The notes under the pieces: generated by a model
What the model saw: only the letters and a program-made list of their open reading frames with translations
Told to the model about the DNA's origin: nothing
Database searches by the model: none
Shown: positions 28,294-36,283 of the stretch, in pieces
Numbering within the stretch: the stretch's first letter is position 1
How the letters are laid out: each line of letters opens with the position of its first letter
Program-made: the position numbers and the translations under genes
DNA from: Rhodothermales bacterium
GTDB lineage: Bacteria > Bacteroidota > Rhodothermia > Rhodothermales > UBA10348
Direction: 5' to 3'
Assembly (NCBI GenBank): GCA_040221055.1
Contig: JAVJVN010000014.1
Location: 458,500-522,499 of the forward strand
DNA: 64,000 nucleotides

Positions 28294-29772
28294 ATGACCA
28301 TGCCTGCTGCCGCCCAATTGAAGAATGCTTCCCTGCTCCGATCCCAGGCCCATCTGGATGGTCAATGGTGCGACGCCCTGTCCGGCGCGACCTTTCCGGT
28401 CATGAACCCGGCCGACGCGGGCACGTTGGCCACCGTTCCGGACATGGGGCCCGACGATGCCCGCCTGGCGGTCTCGGCGGCCCACCGGGCGTTCCCGGAA
28501 TGGTCGCGCCAGACAGCCGGTGACCGCGCCTCGACGCTGCGGAAGTGGAACGATCTCATCCTGGAAAATCGCCAGGACCTGGCCCGGCTCATGACGCTGG
28601 AGCAGGGAAAACCGCTCAAGGAATCGCTCGGGGAGGTGGATTACGGCGCATCGTTCGTCGCGTGGTTCGCCGAGGAGGCGCGCCGGGCGTATGGCGACGT
28701 CATCCCGGCGCACGCATCGGACAAACGGATCCTGGCCCTCCGCCAACCCGTGGGCGTTTGCGTGGCCATCACCCCGTGGAATTTTCCGATTGCCATGATC
28801 ACCCGGAAGGTGGCGCCGGCGCTGGCGGCCGGGTGTACGGTGGTCGTGAAGCCCGCCGCCGAGACGCCGCTGTGCGCGCTTGCCTTGGCGTGGTTGGCGA
28901 GCGAAGCCGGGTTGCCGCCGGGGGTGTTCAACGTCGTCACGACGGATGACGCCAGCGCGGTGGGGGAGGCCTTGCTGGCGGACATCCGGGTGCGGAAAAT
29001 CTCATTCACGGGATCCACGCCGGTGGGCAAGATCCTCATGCGGCAAGCGGCCGACACCGTGAAGCGTGTATCGCTTGAACTCGGCGGGAATGCACCGTTC
29101 ATCGTGTTCGACGATGCGGATGTGGAAGCCGCGGCGGACGGCGCGCTCGCATCGAAATACCGGAATGCCGGCCAGACGTGCGTGTGCGCCAACCGGATTT
29201 ACGTGCAGGATGGCATTTACGATGCATTCCTCGCGGCCTACGACAAGCGGGTCGCCGGATTGAAGGTGGGCTCCGGCCTCGATGATGGCGTCGACATCGG
29301 GCCCATCATCAACGAAAAGGGTGTTGGGAAAATTGAGCGGCTGTTGGACGATGCGGTGCGCACGGGCGCCCGGATTACCCGCGGCGGGACGCGGGTGTCG
29401 GACGACGGCACGTGGTTCGAGCCGACCATCATCCAGGACGTGGAGGACCGGATGACGATCTCCGAAGAGGAGATTTTCGGGCCGGTCTCCGCCATCTACC
29501 GGTTCTCGGACGAGGAGGAAGCCATCCGGCGTGCCAACGATACACCGTTCGGACTGGCCGCGTACTTCTATTCGAAGGACAACGCACGGATCTGGCGGGT
29601 GTCCGAGGCGCTGGAATACGGTATGGTGGGGGTGAATACCGGCCTGGTTTCGACGGCGGTGGCACCGTTCGGCGGCGTCAAGGAATCGGGCATCGGCCGG
29701 GAAGGGTCGCGGTACGGTATGGACGAGTACCTGGAAATCAAGTATGTTTGCGTCGGCGGCCTTTCGGATTGA
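28294..29772 (+). CDS. gabD: Succinate-semialdehyde dehydrogenase-type aldehyde dehydrogenase
   Basis: The 492-residue cytoplasmic enzyme carries the aldehyde dehydrogenase residues: NAD-binding ITPWNFPIAM, FTGSTPVGK, the general base Glu in VSLELGGNAPFIV, and the nucleophilic Cys in GQTCVCANRIYV. The GQTCVCANR block and overall length are typical of GabD, which oxidises succinate semialdehyde to succinate. The adjacent CVC pair resembles GabD enzymes subject to redox control. ATG 28294 was chosen; ATG 28300 is an alternative. It is divergent from the DUF2946 gene and followed by a DPP-IV-type peptidase on the same strand. Confidence 0.85.
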   Translation: MTMPAAAQLKNASLLRSQAHLDGQWCDALSGATFPVMNPADAGTLATVPDMGPDDARLAVSAAHRAFPEWSRQTAGDRASTLRKWNDLILENRQDLARLMTLEQGKPLKESLGEVDYGASFVAWFAEEARRAYGDVIPAHASDKRILALRQPVGVCVAITPWNFPIAMITRKVAPALAAGCTVVVKPAAETPLCALALAWLASEAGLPPGVFNVVTTDDASAVGEALLADIRVRKISFTGSTPVGKILMRQAADTVKRVSLELGGNAPFIVFDDADVEAAADGALASKYRNAGQTCVCANRIYVQDGIYDAFLAAYDKRVAGLKVGSGLDDGVDIGPIINEKGVGKIERLLDDAVRTGARITRGGTRVSDDGTWFEPTIIQDVEDRMTISEEEIFGPVSAIYRFSDEEEAIRRANDTPFGLAAYFYSKDNARIWRVSEALEYGMVGVNTGLVSTAVAPFGGVKESGIGREGSRYGMDEYLEIKYVCVGGLSD

Positions 29773-29837
29773 CGTTCCGCGGTGTCAATCGGGCCGCTAT
29801 CCAACCTGATCGCCGGTCTTGAAACCGGCCCCGAAAT

Positions 29838-32087
29838 ATGAACCCACGCTTCCGGCTGGCGCTTGGCGCCCTGCTGCTCTTCGTTCTCACGACCGCGTCG
29901 GCCTGCCAGGCCCAGCAAGCCGACATCACGCTCGAACGCCTGTTCAACACCGCGGACTTCGCGGCGGAAGGATTCGGGCCCGCCATCTGGCTGGAAGACG
30001 GATCCGGATACACGACGGTCGAAACGGCCCGCGGCGGCGGCCAGGACGTCGTGAAATACGACCCGGAAACGGGAGAGCGGACGGTCCTGGTTTCGGCTCG
30101 CGACCTGACGCCCTCCGGGGCCGCGGAGCCGCTGCCCATAGACGGCTATTCCTGGTCGCCCGACGGGTCCAAGTTCGTCCTGTTCACCAACAGCACAAGG
30201 GTCTGGCGGCAGAACACGCGGGGCGACTACTGGGTGCTGGACCTGGGCAGTCGAAACCTGCGGAAGCTCGGCGGTGCCGAAGCCGCCCCGTCCACGCTCA
30301 TGTTCGCCAAGATTTCCCCGGACGGCACCCGCGCCGCCTATGTGCGCGAGAACAACATCTATGTGGAGGATCTGGCGACCGGCCGGATCACGCCACTGAC
30401 CACCGATGGGTCGCGCACCATCATCAACGGCACGTTCGACTGGGTCTACGAGGAGGAATTCGGACTCCGTGACGGATTCCGGTGGAGTCCCGACGGGCAG
30501 AAGATTGCATACTGGCAGTTGGATGCGAGCGGCGTGGGCGAATTCCTGCTCATCAACTATACCGATTCGCTCTATTCGTTCACCATTCCGCTGCAGTACC
30601 CCAAGGCCGGTACGACGAACTCCGCCAACCGGATCGGGGTGGTGTCGGCCGGTGGCGGCGCGACCACATGGATGCAGATTGACGGCGACTCCCGCAATTA
30701 CTACCTGGCCCGCATGGACTGGGCCAACAATTCGGACGAGCTGCTCATCCAGCATCTGAACCGGTTGCAGAACACGAACACGGTGCTCATGGGCGACGCC
30801 GAAACGGGGTCCGTGCGGACGGTGATGGTGGACCGGGACGAGGCGTGGCTGGACACGGTGGACGACATCCTCTGGATGCCGGACGGCCGGACGTTCACAT
30901 GGCTCAGCGACCGGGGCGGCTACAGGCAGGCCTGGCTCGTGGACCGGGAAACCGGCGACATGCGCCTGGTGACCCCGGGATCGTACGACGTGGAGAATGT
31001 GGTCCGGATTGACGTGGCGGGCGGATGGCTCTATTTCGTGACGTCGCTCGAGAGTGCAACCGAGCGGTATCTGTATCGCGTGCCCCTGGAGGGTGGCCAG
31101 CCGGAACGGCTGACGCCCGAGGACGAACCCGGCTGGCACGGGTACCAGGTATCCCCCGATGCCCGGTATGCCATCCATACAGTCTCGCAATTCGCCGATC
31201 CGGCCCGGACGGATCTGGTGGCGCTTCCCTCGCATGGGATCGTGCGCACGTTCGTCGACAATGCGCGCCTGCGCAGCACGATGGACGCATTGACCGTCGG
31301 GGAGCGGTCCTTCTTCCGCGTGGACATCGGTCGCGGCGTCGAGTTGGACGCCTGGGTCATCAAACCCTCACATTTCGACTCCACGAAGAAGTATCCGGTA
31401 CTGTTCCACGTATATGGCGAACCCGCCGGACAGACGGTCACGAACCGGTGGGGCGGCCGCAATCTGCTGTGGCATCATTTCCTGGCCGAGCAGGGCTATG
31501 TGATCATGAGCGTGGACAACCGGGGCACGCCCGGGCCGCGCGGCCGCGAATGGCGCAAGTCGATCTACGGCGAAATCGGCACACTGGCCTCGCAGGACCA
31601 GGCGGCGGCCCTGGATGCCATTGCCCGGAAATGGGACTGGGTCGATACCGACCGAATTGGCATCTGGGGATGGAGCGGCGGCGGGTCCATGACGCTGAAC
31701 ATGCTGTTCCGGTATCCGGACAAGTACCATGTCGGCATGTCCGTGGCCCCGGTGCCGGACCAGCGGCTGTATGACACCATCTACCAGGAGCGCTACATGG
31801 GGCTGCCCGACGAAAACGCAGAGGGCTACCGGAAAGGCTCACCCATCACCTGGGCCGAGGGACTGGAAGGCGACCTTTTGCTGGTCCATGGCACAGGCGA
31901 CGACAATGTGCATTATCAGGGCTCCGAGCGGCTCATGAATCGCCTCATCGAACTCAACAAGCCGTTCGATGTGATGGTGTATCCCAACCGCGCGCACGGT
32001 ATTTATGAAGGTCCCGGTACCACCCGGCACTTGTTCGAACTGCTCACGCGCTACGTGACCCGTAATCTGGACGCCGGCGCCAAATGA
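29838..32087 (+). CDS. Dipeptidyl peptidase IV-type S9 peptidase
   Basis: The 749-residue protein has a signal peptide (to about CQAQQ), a beta-propeller N-terminal domain (residues about 60-480) and an alpha/beta hydrolase domain. The catalytic triad is S613 in GWSGGGSM, D688 in HGTGDDNVH and H720 in NRAHGIYEG. It removes N-terminal dipeptides, usually with Pro at position 2, in the periplasm or at the surface. The amidohydrolase gene begins 47 bp after the stop, and an M1 peptidase follows; the three look like a peptide-degradation cluster. Confidence 0.93.
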   Translation: MNPRFRLALGALLLFVLTTASACQAQQADITLERLFNTADFAAEGFGPAIWLEDGSGYTTVETARGGGQDVVKYDPETGERTVLVSARDLTPSGAAEPLPIDGYSWSPDGSKFVLFTNSTRVWRQNTRGDYWVLDLGSRNLRKLGGAEAAPSTLMFAKISPDGTRAAYVRENNIYVEDLATGRITPLTTDGSRTIINGTFDWVYEEEFGLRDGFRWSPDGQKIAYWQLDASGVGEFLLINYTDSLYSFTIPLQYPKAGTTNSANRIGVVSAGGGATTWMQIDGDSRNYYLARMDWANNSDELLIQHLNRLQNTNTVLMGDAETGSVRTVMVDRDEAWLDTVDDILWMPDGRTFTWLSDRGGYRQAWLVDRETGDMRLVTPGSYDVENVVRIDVAGGWLYFVTSLESATERYLYRVPLEGGQPERLTPEDEPGWHGYQVSPDARYAIHTVSQFADPARTDLVALPSHGIVRTFVDNARLRSTMDALTVGERSFFRVDIGRGVELDAWVIKPSHFDSTKKYPVLFHVYGEPAGQTVTNRWGGRNLLWHHFLAEQGYVIMSVDNRGTPGPRGREWRKSIYGEIGTLASQDQAAALDAIARKWDWVDTDRIGIWGWSGGGSMTLNMLFRYPDKYHVGMSVAPVPDQRLYDTIYQERYMGLPDENAEGYRKGSPITWAEGLEGDLLLVHGTGDDNVHYQGSERLMNRLIELNKPFDVMVYPNRAHGIYEGPGTTRHLFELLTRYVTRNLDAGAK

Positions 32088-32134
32088 TGGGGCTCGGCCA
32101 AACCGACACCACTGAACACCCAAATCCCGATTCC

Positions 32135-33733
32135 ATGCGATTCCTGACCGCAACGGCCCTGATGGTCGTATTTCTTTCCACCCAAACGCTGGCCCAGGAC
32201 ACATCCGACTTCAACTACGGGTCGACCGGCGACGGACCCTTCGAGCGCCTGGTCATCCGGGGTGCCACGATGGTCGAGGGTTCCGGGGCGCCGCCCGTCG
32301 GTCCGGTGGATATCGTGGTAGAAGGGGACCGGATTACGGAAATCCGTGTGGTCGGCTACCCGGGTCTGCCCATCGATCCGGACCGGCGACCGGCGCCCGG
32401 AACCCGGGAAATCGATGCGACCGGCATGTACGTCCTGCCCGGATTCATTGACATGCACGCGCATCCCCACACCATAGATACCGGTCATGGTGTACCGCTG
32501 GAGTACGTCACGAAGCTCTGGATGGCCCACGGTATAACGACCAGTCGCGTGGTCGGGGCAAAGGGCGTGGACTGGATCCTCGAACTCCAGAAACGCAGCA
32601 ACGAGAACCGCATAACCGCGCCGCGCATCATGGCCTACCCCGTGTTCGGACAGGGCGCGGCGACGCCCATCACCACGCCGGAGCAGGCCCGCGAATGGGT
32701 CCGCTGGCTGGCCGGAAAGGGCGCGCAGGGCATCAAATTTTTTGGCGCGCCGCCTCCCATCATGGAAGCTGCCCTCGAGGAAGCCGTCGCACAGGGACTG
32801 CGTTCCACGGAGCATCATGCGCAACTGGATGTGACGCGGATGAACGTCCTGCGCACGGCGCGCCTGGGGCTGACGTCCATGGAGCACTGGTACGGGCTTC
32901 CCGAGGCGCTTTTCGAGGACCGCGTCATCCAGGACTATCCGGTGGATTACAATTACCAGAACGAGGCGCATCGGTTTGCCGAGGCCGGTCGGCTCTGGAA
33001 ACAGGCCGCAAAGCCGTTCACGCCGCATTGGAACAAGGTCATGGACGAACTGCTGGAGCTCGACTTCACGCTCGATCCGACCTTCATTGCGTACCTGGCC
33101 AGCCGTGATCTCATGGCGCAGAGTCGGCGCGAGTGGCACGCCACCTATACACTGCCCGCACTGTGGGATTTCTACCGCCCCAGCCGCGCGGCGCACGGAT
33201 CGTACTGGTTCTACTGGACGACCGAGAACGAGATGGACTGGCGCGAGAATTTCGACCTCTGGTTCACCTTCGTCAACGAATACAAGAACCGGGGCGGACG
33301 GGTCACGCTGGGCTCGGACAGCGGATACATCTACAACCTGTACGGATTCGGATACATCCAGGAGATGGAGAACATGCGTGAGGCCGGTTTTCATCCGCTG
33401 GAAGTCATCCGGTCGGCCACCATCATGGGCGCCGAGGCGCTCGGCATGGATGACGAAATCGGCAGCATCCAGGTGGGCAAGAAGGCCGACCTGGTGCTGG
33501 TGCCGGAAAACCCGATCGAGAACCTGAAGGTGCTATACGGCACCGGCTGGATCCGGTTGAATGACGATACGCGCGAAGTCGACCGCATGGGCGGCGTGCG
33601 GTTCACCATCAAGGACGGGATCGTGTTCGATGCGCACGAACTCCTGGCGGACGTCCGCCGAATGGTCGATGCCCAGAAGGCCGAGCGCGGCATGCCGCCG
33701 AGCCCCATGCCCATGAAGATCGAGACACATTAG
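32135..33733 (+). CDS. Secreted amidohydrolase
   Basis: The 532-residue protein has a signal peptide (to about TLAQD, 22) and an amidohydrolase fold: FIDMHAHPH with the HxH metal pair, a central GIKFFGA lysine that could be carboxylated, STEHHAQ and SMEHWYG with His ligands, and GSDSGY with the catalytic Asp. The C-terminal GSIQVGKKADLVLV is the usual closing block. It hydrolyses an amide-type bond outside the cytoplasm; imidazolone, dipeptides and N-acyl compounds are all possible. ATG 32135 is chosen because it gives a clean signal peptide, though ATG 32084 is open and overlaps the peptidase gene. Confidence 0.85.
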   Translation: MRFLTATALMVVFLSTQTLAQDTSDFNYGSTGDGPFERLVIRGATMVEGSGAPPVGPVDIVVEGDRITEIRVVGYPGLPIDPDRRPAPGTREIDATGMYVLPGFIDMHAHPHTIDTGHGVPLEYVTKLWMAHGITTSRVVGAKGVDWILELQKRSNENRITAPRIMAYPVFGQGAATPITTPEQAREWVRWLAGKGAQGIKFFGAPPPIMEAALEEAVAQGLRSTEHHAQLDVTRMNVLRTARLGLTSMEHWYGLPEALFEDRVIQDYPVDYNYQNEAHRFAEAGRLWKQAAKPFTPHWNKVMDELLELDFTLDPTFIAYLASRDLMAQSRREWHATYTLPALWDFYRPSRAAHGSYWFYWTTENEMDWRENFDLWFTFVNEYKNRGGRVTLGSDSGYIYNLYGFGYIQEMENMREAGFHPLEVIRSATIMGAEALGMDDEIGSIQVGKKADLVLVPENPIENLKVLYGTGWIRLNDDTREVDRMGGVRFTIKDGIVFDAHELLADVRRMVDAQKAERGMPPSPMPMKIETH

Positions 33734-33795
33734 CGCCTGCCCGTCTGCCCGTCTTACTTTTTTACCGTTTGCTCTCCACCCACCCCACTGCAGCC

Positions 33796-35424
33796 ATGTC
33801 CATTCGTTCCTGCACCCTTGCGTGCCTGTTGGCCCTGTTCACGATCCTGCCGTCCGCGGCGCAGGATACGTACACCGATTCGTATCCCAAGAACTTCGGA
33901 ATCGACATTGAAGGTTACGTGTTCGAACTCACGTTCGAGGACCTGTCGGACGTCATCCAGGGGCGCACCACCGTTACGGCCCGGTTCCTGGAATCGGGAC
34001 AGTCGGCGCTGCGCCTGGACCTCGTGGACATGCGTGTGCTGGACGTGACCATGGACGGGGCAGCCCTGGCGTGGACACACGAAGCCGGTGCACTGCAGAT
34101 AGATCTGGGTGAGACCGTTCCGGCCGGCGCCGCGCGCCAGGTGGTGGTCCGGTACGAAGGAACGCCTACCCAGGGGCTGGACATCGGGCCCAACAAGTAC
34201 GGCGACTGGACGTGGTTCAGTGACAACTGGTCCTCGCAGGTGCGGCACTGGCTGCCCGTCGTGGACCACCCGTACGACAAGGCGACCACCGAAATGATTG
34301 TCACGGCGCCGGACAAGTACCAGGCCGGGTCGAACGGCAACCTCAAGGAGGAGTCGGATATTGAGGGCGACATGCGACGCACGCATTGGGTGAATCCTGT
34401 TCCCACGGCCACATGGTTGTATTTCGTGGGCGTGGCCGATTTTGCCGTGGATTACGTGACGAACTGGAACGGGGTGTCGGTCGAGACCTGGGTGTATCGT
34501 CAGGATCGGGATGCCGGGTTTTACGATTTCGCCGAACCCACCGATGATGTCCTGGCCTACTACACGAACCTGGTGGGTCCATACGTGAACCGTCGACTGG
34601 CGAACGTGGTATCGAACGCCACGCCGGGCGGCGGCATGGAGGCCGCGTCCATGCCGGCGTACTCGGACCGGTCCGTGAGTGGCAACCGCGAGCGCGGATG
34701 GCAGCATGTCATCATCCATGAAATCGCGCACCAGTGGTTCGGGAATGCCGTCACGCAGGTGCACTGGAACGACGTGTGGCTGAGCGAAGGTTTTGCCACC
34801 TACTACACGCTGCTCTTCCGTCGTCACCAGTACGGACACGATGACTTCGTTGCCGGCCTCAAGAACCACCGCCAGCGGACCATTGACTTCTACCGCGAGA
34901 CCCCGGACTTTCAGCTTGTCCGGCCCTACATCGACGATCTGAACAACGTGTCGGGGCTCATGATGTACATGAAGGGTGCCTGGGTGCTGCGGATGGTCAG
35001 CGAAATGATCGGTGAGGAGGCGTACGATGCGGGCATCCGGTCCTACTATGCCCAGTACATGAACCGGAATGCCCAGACGGCCGACCTGCGGCGGCATCTG
35101 GAAGAAGCGTCTGGCATGGACCTCGAATGGTATTTCGACCAGTGGCTGTTCCAGGGCGGCATCCCCGTGCTGGACGGAACGTGGCGCCAGGCAGCGGAAG
35201 GCGTTCACGTGGCACTGCGTCAGGTGCAGGATGAACGCTTCCGATTCTCCCTGAGTATTGACGTGGACCTCGTGCTGGATGACGGCACCAAGGTGCGGCA
35301 CACCCTCGACATGCCCACGTCGGGCGAAATCGACACGGTCGTTCCGGTAAGCGGCACGGTCGTGGACGTGGTCATTGACCCCGACACGCGATTGCTCGCC
35401 GACTGGTCGTTCAGTCAGCGGTAG
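33796..35424 (+). CDS. Short M1-family metallopeptidase
   Basis: The 542-residue protein has a signal peptide and an M1 core: zinc motif HEIAHQW (H308, E309, H312) with the third ligand E331 in WLSEGFATYY, spaced as HEXXH-X18-E. The exopeptidase motif that normally reads GAMEN appears as GGMEAAS, a change at the amino-terminus-binding site. It is much shorter than the usual 850 residues and lacks the C-terminal helical domain, as in several secreted Bacteroidota M1 peptidases. It closes the peptidase cluster. The last 14 bp overlap the vapC gene on the other strand. Confidence 0.88.
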   Translation: MSIRSCTLACLLALFTILPSAAQDTYTDSYPKNFGIDIEGYVFELTFEDLSDVIQGRTTVTARFLESGQSALRLDLVDMRVLDVTMDGAALAWTHEAGALQIDLGETVPAGAARQVVVRYEGTPTQGLDIGPNKYGDWTWFSDNWSSQVRHWLPVVDHPYDKATTEMIVTAPDKYQAGSNGNLKEESDIEGDMRRTHWVNPVPTATWLYFVGVADFAVDYVTNWNGVSVETWVYRQDRDAGFYDFAEPTDDVLAYYTNLVGPYVNRRLANVVSNATPGGGMEAASMPAYSDRSVSGNRERGWQHVIIHEIAHQWFGNAVTQVHWNDVWLSEGFATYYTLLFRRHQYGHDDFVAGLKNHRQRTIDFYRETPDFQLVRPYIDDLNNVSGLMMYMKGAWVLRMVSEMIGEEAYDAGIRSYYAQYMNRNAQTADLRRHLEEASGMDLEWYFDQWLFQGGIPVLDGTWRQAAEGVHVALRQVQDERFRFSLSIDVDLVLDDGTKVRHTLDMPTSGEIDTVVPVSGTVVDVVIDPDTRLLADWSFSQR

Positions 35425-35815
35425 GCCGTTCCACGTCGGTCCGGGCGAAATCGGTGCCGACAAAAAGCAGCGGCTCTCCGAGCGACGTGGCCAGCGCATA
35501 CGAAAAACAATCTCCGTAATTGAGCGCCGCCGGGTGCCGGCCCTTTCCGTAGCGTCGGTAGGCGGCACGGGCCACATCCACGTGCTCCAGTGTGACGGGA
35601 ATGACCTGCGTGCCGGTCCGGTGCACGAACGTGTCGACTTCCCGCTCACCGGCATCGCCATAGCGCGAATAGAGGACCATGCACGTTTCCAGTAAGGTGG
35701 CTGACGCTATCCGGCGCGTATCATGCTGCTCGAGTATCCTCACCAGCGTGTCGGAGCCCGGCTCTCGCTGCAGGATGGCCACGATGGCGGATGAATCCAA
35801 AACGAGGCCGCTCAT
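35411..35815 (-). CDS. vapC: VapC-type PIN-domain toxin
   Basis: The 134-residue protein is a PIN-domain ribonuclease with the acidic residues D7 (LVLDSSA), E43 (TLLETC) and D102 (NYGDCFSYALA) in place. VapC toxins cut tRNA or rRNA to stop growth. Its ATG overlaps the antitoxin stop as ATGA, the usual vapBC coupling, with vapB first. The 3' end overlaps the M1 peptidase gene convergently by 14 bp, which is unusual and suggests a tight insertion into this spot. Confidence 0.9.
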   Translation of the reverse strand: MSGLVLDSSAIVAILQREPGSDTLVRILEQHDTRRIASATLLETCMVLYSRYGDAGEREVDTFVHRTGTQVIPVTLEHVDVARAAYRRYGKGRHPAALNYGDCFSYALATSLGEPLLFVGTDFARTDVERPTAD

Positions 35816-36066
35816 TTGGGCAACCCCGCTTCGTCATATCCCATGATGTCCTCATCGCAGCGGTCGTCGAGTACGGGAAGGGCGGCAATGCGGTCCTGCA
35901 TGCGTGCAATGTCATCGCTCAGCCCGAGCCCGGATCGGCGGCCGCTCACCCGCTTCAGTTCGGCGCGCAACGCACTCAGGATCACATCGGTAATGCCTTC
36001 GCCCGTCCGTTCGGCCAATTCCCGCACCATTCGGTCGGCTTCCTCGTTCTTGATGCTGAATGCCAT
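35812..36066 (-). CDS. vapB: VapB-type antitoxin (Rv0623-like)
   Basis: The 84-residue protein begins MAFSIKNEEADRMVRELAERTGEGITDVI, matching the Rv0623-like (PSK_trans_fac) antitoxin family that partners PIN toxins. The N-terminal segment forms the DNA-binding part and the C-terminal tail wraps the toxin. ATG 36066 is chosen; upstream ATGs fall in the AT-rich promoter region. It lies directly before vapC. A CTATA/TATAG dyad 20 bp upstream is a likely autoregulatory site. Confidence 0.85.
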   Translation of the reverse strand: MAFSIKNEEADRMVRELAERTGEGITDVILSALRAELKRVSGRRSGLGLSDDIARMQDRIAALPVLDDRCDEDIMGYDEAGLPK

Positions 36067-36085
36067 GGATATCAGAGTATGGATT

Positions 36086-36097
36086 CTATAAGTATAG
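36086..36097 (-). promoter_or_regulatory. Possible vapBC operator/-10 region
   Basis: On the plus strand CTATA-AG-TATAG (36086-36097) forms a 5-bp inverted repeat in an AT-rich stretch. On the minus strand it contains TATACT, a plausible -10, 25-30 bp before vapB. No good -35 was found. Confidence 0.3.
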
Positions 36098-36283
36098 ATA
36101 TATTCTACCATTGAAAAGCGCAAGGGTTTCATTCATGAAGCGTTCGGATCCACTGTCCAGATTCGGACACCGTCCGTTCGACGGTGGACGGCAATGGACG
36201 CCTACAGCGAGCCGCGCGCGCCATTGTCTATTGGCACATTTATTGACTCCGCGTAACCCCGTACACCAACCCTGCGGGATCGC

